In this document: positions 36,617-44,993 of the stretch, piece by piece
Numbering within the stretch: position 1 is the stretch's first letter
Layout: each line of letters opens with the position of its first letter
DNA from: Methylibium sp. NZG
GTDB lineage: Bacteria > Pseudomonadota > Gammaproteobacteria > Burkholderiales > Burkholderiaceae_C
Direction: 5' to 3'
DNA length: 64,000 nucleotides
Assembly (NCBI GenBank): GCA_001263235.1
Contig: LGRD01000006.1
Span: forward strand, 62,001-126,000
The notes under the pieces: model-generated
Databases searched by the model: none
Seen by the model: only the letters and a program-made list of their open reading frames with translations
What the model was told of the DNA's origin: nothing
Program-made: the position numbers and the translations under genes

Positions 36617-36706
36617 GATGCGTGTGCTCCAGGTTGGCTTTCACTCTAGAGCCGCGGTTCCTGAGACACAATCGACAAATCCTTGAACACTGCATGAGGA
36701 TTTCTC

Positions 36707-37693
36707 ATGACACGCCTGCCATCGACCACTGCGTTGTCGTGCTTCGAGACAGCGGCTCGCCTGGGCAGCTTCACGCGGGCCGCGCGCGAGTTGCAGCTGA
36801 CGCAGGCGGCGGTCAGCCGACAAGTGATCGGCCTGGAATCCCGGCTCGACGTGTCTTTGCTAGAGCGCCGGCCCGGCGCGCTGCTGCTCACCGAAGCCGG
36901 CCGCGCGTTTCTGGCCGAGGTGCGGCCAGCGCTCGAGCGCATCGAGCGCGCCGCAGTCCAGGCCAGCGCACTGAAGGGCCGCGGTGGTCGCCTCAGGCTG
37001 TCGGTGGCCTCGTCGCTGTGCAACTACTGGCTGATTCCAAGGCTTCCAGCCTTCACCCGGCAGCACCCCGAGATCACGCTGGACTTGGCCACCCGAGTCG
37101 GGCCGGCCGACTTCTCTGGCGGCCGGCTCGACGCGTCGCTCGAGTTCGGTGACGGGCAACGCAGCGACGCAGTCTGCACGCTGGTGTTGACGCTGGAGTT
37201 GCGCCCGATGGCTTCGCCAGCCTGGGTCGAGCGGCACGGCAGGCGGCTGTCGGCGAGCACGCCCGCGGCGGCCCTGATCCACCAGAGCACGGTGCCAGAA
37301 GCGTGGCCGGGTTGGTTGGCCGCCGCCGGGCTGAAGCTCGCGCTCGGGCCGAGCGGCCCGCGCCACGATCAGATGTCGATGGCGTTGCATGCCGCGCTCG
37401 CCGGGCTGGGCGTGGCGCTGCTGCCGAGCTTCATGAGTGACGAGGCGCTGGCGGCCGGGCAGTTGCTGTTGCTTTCGCCGCGCAGCTGGCGGGCGCCACG
37501 CGCGTACCACCTGGCGGTGCCGCACCACGCGGCGCCGTTGCAGGCAGTCAGCACCTTGGCGCAATGGTTGCTGGTGCAGGCAGCGGGTCCGGCACAGACT
37601 GTGCAAGCGCACAGCTCGGAGACGACAGGAGCATCAGGGGTTGGACAGCACCGCTTGCGCTCGCCGAAGCGGCGCCGCGAGGGAGGACCGTGA
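36707..37693 (+). CDS. LysR-family regulator of the D-aminoacylase/Bug genes
   Basis: 328 aa. N-terminal HTH: LSCFETAARLGSFTRAARELQLTQAAVSRQV, typical of the GcvA/AmpR-like LysR branch; the effector domain runs from ~95 to 295. It is transcribed divergently from the Bug protein gene, with 90 nt between starts, which is where LysR proteins bind to control both genes. The final ~30 residues (SSETTGASGVGQHRLRSPKR) look like read-through into poorly coding sequence. Confidence 0.9.
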   Translation: MTRLPSTTALSCFETAARLGSFTRAARELQLTQAAVSRQVIGLESRLDVSLLERRPGALLLTEAGRAFLAEVRPALERIERAAVQASALKGRGGRLRLSVASSLCNYWLIPRLPAFTRQHPEITLDLATRVGPADFSGGRLDASLEFGDGQRSDAVCTLVLTLELRPMASPAWVERHGRRLSASTPAAALIHQSTVPEAWPGWLAAAGLKLALGPSGPRHDQMSMALHAALAGLGVALLPSFMSDEALAAGQLLLLSPRSWRAPRAYHLAVPHHAAPLQAVSTLAQWLLVQAAGPAQTVQAHSSETTGASGVGQHRLRSPKRRREGGP

Positions 37694-38055
37694 ATGCAAG
37701 CCACGTCGCTCGAAGCCTTTTCAGAGCGTTGCCCGAGCCGGCAGCTTCTCCGTGTCGGCAGCTGGGCGCCACGTCACGCAGTCAAGCGTTGCGTCATGCC
37801 GCGCAGTCTGATCGCAAGCCACCGCGCATCGCCATCCTGCATTCGTTGGCGAGCGGGTTTCTGGCGCGCTGGGTCGCTCAGTGGCCGCTGTCGCGTGATG
37901 ACCTGCTGACGCAGGTGGGTGTCGACAACCTGCACGACTGCGTGCGCGATCTGGACTTGGGGCAGCCACTCCTGCAGCGCCTCGGGCAGCAGATCTGACA
38001 AGTCCGACAACGGCCCGCCAGCCTTCATGCGGTTTGGCAGGCAGCCCCGCCGCAG
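37694..38055. other. 362-nt stretch without a convincing gene
   Basis: Between the convergent LysR and soeC-like genes. Two overlapping frames are open: 37774-38028 on the reverse strand (84 codons, ATG, residues LLPEALQEWLPQVQIAHAVV) and 37564-37998 on the forward strand. Neither has a recognised motif or a good ribosome-binding site, and third-position GC is weaker than in flanking genes. Possibly decayed coding sequence. Confidence 0.4.
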
Positions 38056-38988
38056 TCAACCAATCCGCTGGTAGTACAGGTTCTGCGGATGCCGCCCTTC
38101 GGCGAAGAACAACCACCGCTCGCCGAGCAGGCCAAGGGCCTGCAGCACCAGCGCCGACAACGCCACCGTCACCGTCACCACCGGGTTGAAGGCCAGCAGC
38201 AGGGCCGGCAGCACAAACGCCGTCAGCGCCACGATCCAGCGCAGGCGCCGCACCGCGGCGTCGGTGGCGCCGTGGAAGAACTCGCGCGTGTTGAACGAGC
38301 CACCCATCTGCCCCTGCGAGGTCTGCACGATGCGCGGGTGCCGCACGCCGATGGCGGTTTGCAGCGTGGTCTTGGGCACCAGCGTGAGGTTGCGCCAGGT
38401 GCTGGCGGCGCGGGTGAGGGCGGCCAGCACGGTGGCTGCCACCGCAAGCAGCGCCATCGTCGGCGCGACCGCCGGGGCCATCGCCGCAGCCAGCAGGCTG
38501 GCCAGCGTCAGGCCCGAGGCCGTTCCGAGCAGACAGAAGTTGACCGGCGTGAGCGGCGTGGCCCATTCGCGGATCACGCTGACCGCCGCGTAGATCATGC
38601 CGGTGCAGACGAACAGGGCGATGGCCAGCACCGCCGCCGCCACGCCGAGGGCCAGCGCGGGCTGGCCGAACCACTGCGCCAGGCCCCACGCAAACACCAC
38701 CGCCATGAACACCGGCAGCACGATCACCTCGCGCGACAACCACGACGTGCGCCATTGCGACACGGCACGCCACGCCCGCAGCGGGTGCCCGAGGTGGAAG
38801 GTGGCGGCCACCAGCCCCACGCCGCACAGCAACAGCACGCCCGCGCAGCCCACGGCGTACAGCATCGGGCTCGGCACGGGCGTCAAGCCCACGCGCGCCG
38901 CCACGCTCCAGCCGAACAGCGCAAGCATCAGGCCCTGGCCGGCGCCGGCCAGGGTGGTGAAGAAGATCATCGACCAGGCAGGGTTCAT
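38056..38988 (-). CDS. SoeC/DmsC-like membrane anchor subunit
   Basis: 310 aa, eight predicted membrane helices. WSMIFFTTLAGAGQGLMLAL at the N terminus, TFHLGHPLRAWRAVSQWRTSWLSRE and LYYQRIG at the end are typical of the DmsC family that binds quinone and anchors a molybdoenzyme to the inner membrane. The ATG at 38988 lies 28 nt after the FeS subunit gene. In a SoeABC-type complex it passes electrons from sulfite oxidation to quinone; in a Dms-type complex the flow is reversed. Confidence 0.85.
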   Translation of the reverse strand: MNPAWSMIFFTTLAGAGQGLMLALFGWSVAARVGLTPVPSPMLYAVGCAGVLLLCGVGLVAATFHLGHPLRAWRAVSQWRTSWLSREVIVLPVFMAVVFAWGLAQWFGQPALALGVAAAVLAIALFVCTGMIYAAVSVIREWATPLTPVNFCLLGTASGLTLASLLAAAMAPAVAPTMALLAVAATVLAALTRAASTWRNLTLVPKTTLQTAIGVRHPRIVQTSQGQMGGSFNTREFFHGATDAAVRRLRWIVALTAFVLPALLLAFNPVVTVTVALSALVLQALGLLGERWLFFAEGRHPQNLYYQRIG

Positions 38989-39016
38989 GGGGCGACGGTG
39001 TGTGGGGCGGTTGTCA

Positions 39017-39745
39017 TCAGTGCTCCCAATCTGCGCCCAGCGGTTTGCCAGGCCCGATCGAGGGCTCGCGGCCGTCCACATGCAGCGGGTTCTCTTGCCG
39101 CACCAGTTGCTCGGAGTGCGTCAGCTCGCCGGTTTTGCGCCGCGGCAGGTAGTGGTTGGCAGGCAGGGTGCCGGCTTCGGGCATCAACGTGTAGCCTCCG
39201 CGTTCGCGGATCGCCTTGGACACCACGCTCTCCGGGTCGTGCACATCGCCGAACAGGCGCGCGTTGGTGGGGCAGGCCATCACGCACGCGGGCTTGCGTT
39301 CGGCCTCGGGCAGCGCCTTGTCGTGGATGCGGTCGACGCACAGCGTGCACTTGGTCATCACCTGGCGTTTTTCGTCGAGCTCGCGCACGCCGTACGGGCA
39401 GGCCCACGCGCAGTACTTGCAGCCGATGCACTTGTCGTAGTCGACCAGCACGATGCCGTCTTCCTTGCGCTTGTAGCTCGCGCCGGTGGGGCACACCGGC
39501 ACGCACGGCGGGTCTTCGCAATGCACGCAGCTCTTGGGGAAGTGCACCGTCTGGGTGTTCGGATATTCACCGACCTCGAAGCTCTGCACGCGGTTGAAGA
39601 AGGTGCCGGTGGGGTCGGCGCCGTAGGCGTGTTCGTCCACCAGCGGGCCGGCCGAACCCGAGGTGTTCCATTGTTTGCAGCTCGTCACGCAGGCGTGGCA
39701 GCCGACGCAGACGTTCAGGTCGATCACGAGGGCGAGTTGGGTCAC
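39017..39745 (-). CDS. SoeB/DmsB-like iron-sulfur subunit
   Basis: 242 aa from a GTG at 39745 that overlaps the catalytic subunit stop (GTGA). Four ferredoxin-type Cys groups are seen: CVGCHACVTSCKQWN, CVHCEDPPCVPVCPTGA, CIGCKYCAWACPYG and the split CTLC ... ACVMACPTNA, enough for four [4Fe-4S] clusters. Cytoplasmic, relays electrons between the molybdenum subunit and the membrane anchor. Confidence 0.9.
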   Translation of the reverse strand: MTQLALVIDLNVCVGCHACVTSCKQWNTSGSAGPLVDEHAYGADPTGTFFNRVQSFEVGEYPNTQTVHFPKSCVHCEDPPCVPVCPTGASYKRKEDGIVLVDYDKCIGCKYCAWACPYGVRELDEKRQVMTKCTLCVDRIHDKALPEAERKPACVMACPTNARLFGDVHDPESVVSKAIRERGGYTLMPEAGTLPANHYLPRRKTGELTHSEQLVRQENPLHVDGREPSIGPGKPLGADWEH

Positions 39746-42684
39746 GTGCGGCTTCCTTGGCTGTCGACGCGGCCGGCAAACCAGGCGCGCCAGCGGGGTT
39801 TGTCGGGCTTCATGCCGGGCAGCGATGGCACGCTGGCGAACTGCGGGAAGCTCTGCGCCGGCTCGCCCGCGCCGGCCTTGCGGATGTTCACGCGCACGTC
39901 GTACCAGCCGGCCTGGCCGGTGATCGGGTCGGCGTTGGAGGCACGCACGCCGTGCGCGTCTTCGGGCAGCTCTTCGCTGATGAGGTGGTTCAGCAAGAAG
40001 CCCTTCTCCGATTCGTTGGCGTTGTCGCTCAGCGCCCACGCGCCCTTGGACTTGCCGATCGCATTCCACGTCCACACCGTGCCCGGCTCCACCGCCTCGC
40101 TGTGGCGGCACTGGCAGCGCACTTTGCCCCACATCGACTCGACCCACATCCAGTCGCCGTCTTCGATGCCGGCGGCGCGTGCGGTTTTGGTGTTGACGAA
40201 CAGATGGTTGTGCGCATGGATCTGGCGCAGCCAAGCGTTTTGCGAGTCCCACGAGTGGTACATGGCCATCGGCCGTTGGGTCACCGCGGCAAGTGGGAAC
40301 TTCGCTGCGTCGCTCGCCTGCACCTCCAGCGGCGCGTACCAGAACGGCAGCGGGTCGAAGAACTGATCGACCCGCGCGCGCAGCCGGTCGGGCGGTTGGC
40401 GGCCGCCGCCCTTGCCCTGTGCCGCCAGGCGAAAGCGCTGGATGAACTCCGAGTAAATGTGAATCGTGATCGGGTCGTTGTCACGCCGCAGCCCCACCTG
40501 CTGCGCCCAGTCCATGTAGCCGCGGTTCCAGTTGCGCATGTACTGGATCTCCGGCGCCATGCGGTGGTGGTGCACGCAGTTGTTGGCGGCGTACATCTCC
40601 CACTGGTTCGGGTTGGGCTCGCCGCGCAGCGACTGGCTGCCGTCCTTGCCGCGCCAGCCGCTCAGAAAGCCGATGCCCGAGCCCGGCGCGGTTTCGTAGC
40701 GGATGATGAAGTCGGTGTAGCCCTGGTACTTGCGCGTGCCCTCGGCCGTGGTGAAGGCGGGCAGCTTCAGCCGCCCGGCCAGTTCCACCAGCACCTCCTG
40801 GAACGGCTTGCACTGGCCCAGTGGCGGCAGCACCGGCACGCGCACGCCATCGCAGGGGCCGTCGAACTCGCTGATCGGCCGGTCCAGCATCGACATCACG
40901 TCGTGCCGTTCGAGGTAGCTGGTGTCGGGAAGGATCAAATCGGCAAACGCCGTCATCTCCGACTGGAAGGTGTCGCACACCACGAGGAACGGGATCTTGT
41001 ATTGGCCGCTCTTCTCCCCGCCCTCATGCTTGTCGGCCAGCATGCGCCGCACCTCGCTGGTGTTCATGCTCGAGTTCCAGGCCATGTTGGCCATGAACAG
41101 CATCAGCGTGTCGATCGGGTACGGGTCGCCGCGCCAGGCGTTGGTGATGACGTTGTGCATCAGCCCGTGCGCCGACAGCGGGTACTCCCACGAGAAGCCC
41201 TTGTCGATGCGCACCGGCTCGCCGGCATCGTCCACGCACAAGTCCTCGGGCGACTCGGGCCAGCCCAGCGGCGGCGCGTCCAGCGGCGTGTTCGGCTTGA
41301 TCGAGTTCGGCCCCTTGGGCGGGCGCGCGTTCGGCGGCACGGCGCGCGGGTAGGGCGCCTTGTGGCGAAAGCCGCCCGGCCGGTCGATCGTGCCCAGCAG
41401 CGACATCAAAATGGCCAGCGCACGCACCGTCTGGAAGCCGTTGCTGTGCGCCGCCAGGCCGCGCATGGCGTGGAACGCCACCGGGTTGCCGGTGACGCTC
41501 TTGTGCTCGCGGCCCCACCAGTCCGTCCAGGCGATCGGCAGTTCGATTTTCTGGTCGCGCGCGGTCATGCCCATCTCGTGCGCAAGGCGACGGATGGTCG
41601 CGGCAGCGATTCCGGTGATGCCCTCGGCCCACTCGGGCGTGCAGGCGCGCACGCGCTCTTCGAGCAACTGGAAGGCCGGCTTGGCGGGCGTGCCGTCAGG
41701 CATGCTGAAGGCGCCGAAGAGCTTCGGGTCGGCGCCCTCGGCGTGGTCGGCCGCCGGCGCGTTGGTGTGGCGGTCCCACCAATAGAAGTTGTGCGGGCGC
41801 AGCTTGTTGTGCGTTTCACCGTCGGCGTTGCGCAGCATCATGCCGAAGTCGTCGCTGCCGTCCTGCTGGTTCACCAGTTGGCCGGCGTTGGTATAGCGCG
41901 CGACGAACTCGCGGTCGTACAGGCCGAGCGAGATCAGCTCGCGGATGATCGCCAGCAGCAGCGCACCGTCGGTGCCCGGGCGGATCGGGATCCACTCGTC
42001 GGCAATCGCCGCATAGCCGGTGCGGATCGGGTTGATCGCGATGAAGCGGCCGCCATCGCGCTTGAACTTCGACAGCGCCGCCTTCATCGGGTTGCTGTGG
42101 TGGTCTTCGGCGGTGCCGATCATCACGAACAGCTTGGCGCGTTCCAGGTCGGGGCCGCCGAACTCCCAGAACGAGCCGCCGATCGTGTAGATCATGCCGG
42201 CGGCCATGTTCACCGAACAGAAGCCACCATGCGCCGCATAGTTGGGCGTGCCGAACTGGCGCGCGAACAAGCCGGTGAGCGCCTGCATCTGGTCGCGCCC
42301 GGTGAACAGCGCGAACTTCTTGGGGTCGGTGCCGCGCAGGTGGGCCAGGCGTTGCGTGAGGATGTCGAAGGTTTCGTCCCACGAGATCGGCTCGAACTCG
42401 CCGGCTCCGCGCTCGGCGCCGGCCTTGCGCCGCAGCGGCTGCGTGAGCCGCGCGGGCGAGTACTGCTTCATGATCCCCGACGAGCCCTTGGCGCACAGGA
42501 TGCCCTTGTTCAACGGGTGATCCGGGTTGCCCTCGATGTAGCGCACCTCGGGGCCGTTGCCGCCGTCGCGCAAGTGCACGCGAATGCCGCAGCGGCAGGC
42601 GCACATGTAGCAGGTGGTGGTCTTGACGTCGGTCTTGGCGCCCGGCTGCGCCGGGGCGGTGGGGTCGTGCAAGGGCGCACTCAT
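39742..42684 (-). CDS. Molybdopterin oxidoreductase, SoeA-like (sulfite dehydrogenase)
   Basis: 980 aa. The N-terminal [4Fe-4S] motif is C25-x2-C28-x3-C32 with C64 (GILCAKG). FARQFGTPNYAAHGGFCSVN follows, with Cys156 near the place of the molybdenum ligand; MGD-binding segments (MFMANMAWNSSMN-type, FADLILPDTSYLERHD) and the C-terminal molydopterin-dinucleotide domain are present. There is no Tat signal, so it faces the cytoplasm. Size, lack of Tat signal and the ABC gene order fit SoeABC sulfite:quinone oxidoreductase better than periplasmic DmsABC; a tetrathionate or polysulfide role cannot be excluded. Confidence 0.82.
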   Translation of the reverse strand: MSAPLHDPTAPAQPGAKTDVKTTTCYMCACRCGIRVHLRDGGNGPEVRYIEGNPDHPLNKGILCAKGSSGIMKQYSPARLTQPLRRKAGAERGAGEFEPISWDETFDILTQRLAHLRGTDPKKFALFTGRDQMQALTGLFARQFGTPNYAAHGGFCSVNMAAGMIYTIGGSFWEFGGPDLERAKLFVMIGTAEDHHSNPMKAALSKFKRDGGRFIAINPIRTGYAAIADEWIPIRPGTDGALLLAIIRELISLGLYDREFVARYTNAGQLVNQQDGSDDFGMMLRNADGETHNKLRPHNFYWWDRHTNAPAADHAEGADPKLFGAFSMPDGTPAKPAFQLLEERVRACTPEWAEGITGIAAATIRRLAHEMGMTARDQKIELPIAWTDWWGREHKSVTGNPVAFHAMRGLAAHSNGFQTVRALAILMSLLGTIDRPGGFRHKAPYPRAVPPNARPPKGPNSIKPNTPLDAPPLGWPESPEDLCVDDAGEPVRIDKGFSWEYPLSAHGLMHNVITNAWRGDPYPIDTLMLFMANMAWNSSMNTSEVRRMLADKHEGGEKSGQYKIPFLVVCDTFQSEMTAFADLILPDTSYLERHDVMSMLDRPISEFDGPCDGVRVPVLPPLGQCKPFQEVLVELAGRLKLPAFTTAEGTRKYQGYTDFIIRYETAPGSGIGFLSGWRGKDGSQSLRGEPNPNQWEMYAANNCVHHHRMAPEIQYMRNWNRGYMDWAQQVGLRRDNDPITIHIYSEFIQRFRLAAQGKGGGRQPPDRLRARVDQFFDPLPFWYAPLEVQASDAAKFPLAAVTQRPMAMYHSWDSQNAWLRQIHAHNHLFVNTKTARAAGIEDGDWMWVESMWGKVRCQCRHSEAVEPGTVWTWNAIGKSKGAWALSDNANESEKGFLLNHLISEELPEDAHGVRASNADPITGQAGWYDVRVNIRKAGAGEPAQSFPQFASVPSLPGMKPDKPRWRAWFAGRVDSQGSRT

Positions 42685-42698
42685 GGGGCGGCCTGTCG

Positions 42699-42712
42699 AT
42701 CGATGCATCGAT
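42699..42712. promoter_or_regulatory. 14-bp perfect palindrome in the soeA-like 5' leader
   Basis: ATCGATGCATCGAT, extendable to 20 bp with one mismatch pair, lies 14 nt upstream of the ATG of the SoeA-like gene. Position suits an operator or a hairpin over the ribosome-binding site. No regulator gene is adjacent. Confidence 0.45.
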
Positions 42713-42887
42713 TGATGATGAACTCCTGGGGCGAGCCCGCATTTTCCATCAATCAAGGCCGGCGCCGGCGCCGCCCTCGACGCTGCGACGGAACTGGCGT
42801 AACGTCACGCCGGAGCCACTGAGCCGACGCGATGGCGTGCGCGCCAGGCCGGTGGCGGGGCACCTCAATGTTCAAGGAGATCGACAA

Positions 42888-44075
42888 ATGAGCCAACGTG
42901 ATGTGGTGGTGCTGGGCGCGGCGCGCTCGGCGATCGGGACCTTCGGCGGCTCGCTCGCCGACATCGAGCCGGCCGAGCTGGCCGGCACGGTCATGAAAGA
43001 GGCGGTCAAGCGCTCCGGCGTCGACCCGAAAGCGATCAACTACGTGACGGTGGGCAACACCATCCCGACCGAAAGCCGCTTTGCCTACGTGGCGCGCGTG
43101 GCGTCCATCCAGGCCGGGTTGCCGATGGACAGCGTGGCGATGTCGGTGAACCGGCTGTGCTCGTCGGGGTTGCAGGCGATCGTCACGTCGGCGCAGAACA
43201 TCCTGCTCGGCGATTGCGACTACGGCGTCGGCGGCGGTGTGGAGGTGATGAGCCGTGGCGGCTACCTGTCGCCGGCCATGCGCACCGGCGCGCGCATGGG
43301 CGACACCAAGCTGATCGACACCATGGTCGCCACACTGACCGACCCGTTCGGCGTCGGCCACATGGGCATCACGGCGGAGAACCTGGTGGCCAAGTGGGGC
43401 ATCACCCGCGAGCAGCAAGACGCGCTGGCGGTCGAGTCGCACCGCCGCGCCGCCGCGGCGATTGCCGAAGGCCGCTTCAAGTCGCAGATCGTGCCGATCG
43501 TCAAGCAGACGAAGAAGGGCGAGGTCAGCTTCGACACCGACGAACACGTGAAGGCCAGCACCACCATGGAAACGCTGGCCAAGATGAAGCCGGCGTTCAA
43601 GAAAGAAGGCGGCTCGGTGACAGCGGGCAACGCGTCGGGCATCAACGACGGGGCTGCCTTCTTCGTGCTGGCGGACGCGACGGTGGCGGCGAACGCCGGC
43701 CACAAACCGATGGCGCGGCTGGTGTCGTACGCGGTGGCCGGCGTGCCCAACGAGATCATGGGCGAAGGGCCGATTCCGGCCTCGAAGCTGGCGCTGAAGA
43801 AGGCCGGGCTCACGCTCGACAAGATGGACGTGATCGAGAGCAACGAAGCGTTCGCCGCGCAGGCCATCGCGGTGGCACGCGGGCTGGAGCTCGACATGAA
43901 GAAGACCAACCCGAACGGCGGCGCGATCGCGCTGGGTCACCCGATCGGTTGTTCGGGCGCCTTCCTCGCCACCAAGGCGATCTACGAACTGCACCGCACA
44001 GGCGGACGCTATGCGCTGGTGACGATGTGCATCGGCGGCGGGCAGGGCATCGCTGCGGTGTTCGAACGGCTCTGA
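42888..44075 (+). CDS. Acetyl-CoA acetyltransferase (thiolase)
   Basis: 395 aa. Nucleophile Cys in VNRLCSSGLQAI, catalytic His in GGAIALGHPIGCSGA and second Cys in TMCIGGGQGIAAVFE; ESNEAFAAQA is the NEAFA motif. AAGGAG precedes the ATG at 42888. Biosynthetic or beta-oxidation type cannot be told; could feed polyhydroxybutyrate or act in fatty-acid or ketone-body use. Divergent from soeA-like gene, ends in a terminator. Confidence 0.93.
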   Translation: MSQRDVVVLGAARSAIGTFGGSLADIEPAELAGTVMKEAVKRSGVDPKAINYVTVGNTIPTESRFAYVARVASIQAGLPMDSVAMSVNRLCSSGLQAIVTSAQNILLGDCDYGVGGGVEVMSRGGYLSPAMRTGARMGDTKLIDTMVATLTDPFGVGHMGITAENLVAKWGITREQQDALAVESHRRAAAAIAEGRFKSQIVPIVKQTKKGEVSFDTDEHVKASTTMETLAKMKPAFKKEGGSVTAGNASGINDGAAFFVLADATVAANAGHKPMARLVSYAVAGVPNEIMGEGPIPASKLALKKAGLTLDKMDVIESNEAFAAQAIAVARGLELDMKKTNPNGGAIALGHPIGCSGAFLATKAIYELHRTGGRYALVTMCIGGGQGIAAVFERL

Positions 44076-44097
44076 CGCTTGCGACTCGAGGTCCCCA

Positions 44098-44123
44098 CCG
44101 CCCGGTTCGTCACCGGGCGGTTT
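44098..44123 (+). terminator. Terminator after the thiolase gene
   Basis: CCGCCCGGT-TCGTC-ACCGGGCGG, a perfect 9-bp stem, followed by TTTG. It also overlaps the last codons of the convergent RIO-like kinase gene, so it may end both transcripts. Confidence 0.7.
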
Positions 44124-44958
44124 GCATTCGGAGCAGGCGCGCGGCCTCCTCGGCGCGCGCGTTGTCGATCTCGCGCAGCACGCCGCCCAGGTCCACGGTT
44201 CCGGCCCTGTGCTCGTAGCGGCCGGTCAACGGCGTCTCGGGGCCGAGCGCGCCGCGTTGGAACAAGTCCCAGATTTCGGCACCGAACTGCGTCGCCAGCA
44301 ACTCCGGTGCCGACCGGCCGAAGAAGTCGCGCAGGTTGCCCACGTCGCGCAGCAACATGCGCTGCGCATGGTTGTTGCCGGCAGCGTCCACCGCCTGCGG
44401 CAGGTCGATGATCACTGGCCCGTCAGCCGCGAGCAGGATGTTGAACTCCGACAAGTCGCCGTGCACGACGCCGGCACACAGCATGCGCACCACCTCGGCG
44501 AGCAGCGTCGCGTGGTGCGCGCGCGCCTGCTCGGGCGTGAAGGCCACGTCGTTCAGGCGCGGAGCCGCGTCGCCGTGCTCGTCGGCCACCAGCTCCATCA
44601 GCAGCACGCCCTCGAAGAAGTTGAACGGCTTGGGCACGCGCACGCCGGCTGCGGCCAGGCGGTAGAGCGCATCGACCTCGGCGCTCTGCCACGCTGCTTC
44701 CTGCGCTTCGCGGCCGAACCGCGTGCCCTTGGCCATCGCACGCGCCTGGCGGGAGTTCTTGACCTTGCGGTTCTCGGTGTAGTCCACCGCCTGCCTGAAG
44801 CTGCGCTGCGTCGCCTCTTTGTAGACCTTGGCGCAGCGCACCTCGCCGCCGCAGCGCACGACGAAGACCATCGCCTCCTTGCCGCTCATCAACTGGCGCT
44901 GCACGCTGTCGATCAGGCCCTCATCGACGAGCGACTGCAGCCGGGCGGGCGTCTTCAT
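44110..44958 (-). CDS. RIO1-like serine/threonine protein kinase
   Basis: 282 aa. Lys44 in RCAKVYKEAT, catalytic loop VVHGDLSEFNILL (Asp168) and metal Asp185 in VIIDLPQAVD give the RIO kinase signature (HGDLSEFN, IDxPQ). The flexible loop RSFRQAVDYTENRKVKNSRQ is also RIO-like. RIO1 matures 40S ribosomes in eukaryotes and archaea; bacterial members have no settled function. It lies 24 nt downstream of an M16 peptidase gene on the same strand. Its ATG is in a triple short repeat. Confidence 0.88.
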   Translation of the reverse strand: MKTPARLQSLVDEGLIDSVQRQLMSGKEAMVFVVRCGGEVRCAKVYKEATQRSFRQAVDYTENRKVKNSRQARAMAKGTRFGREAQEAAWQSAEVDALYRLAAAGVRVPKPFNFFEGVLLMELVADEHGDAAPRLNDVAFTPEQARAHHATLLAEVVRMLCAGVVHGDLSEFNILLAADGPVIIDLPQAVDAAGNNHAQRMLLRDVGNLRDFFGRSAPELLATQFGAEIWDLFQRGALGPETPLTGRYEHRAGTVDLGGVLREIDNARAEEAARLLRMQTAR

Positions 44959-44993
44959 GCGGCAGCCTTCATGCGGCGACCTTCATGCCGCAA
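44954..44993. repeat. Three 14-nt direct repeats at the M16-RIO junction
   Basis: CTTCATGCGGCAGC, CTTCATGCGGCGAC and CTTCATGCCGCAAG follow each other. On the reverse strand each carries an ATG; the RIO gene uses the one at 44958 and the M16 stop lies in the last copy. Confidence 0.6.

Noticed and set aside
37774-38028. 84-codon reverse-strand ORF as a gene
   Set aside because: A competing forward frame of similar quality overlaps it, neither has motifs or a good Shine-Dalgarno; listed only as unassigned sequence.
39757-42822. 1021-codon forward frame antisense to the SoeA-like gene
   Set aside because: Composition dominated by R, H, V and A; the reverse-strand gene has full cofactor motifs, so this is a shadow.
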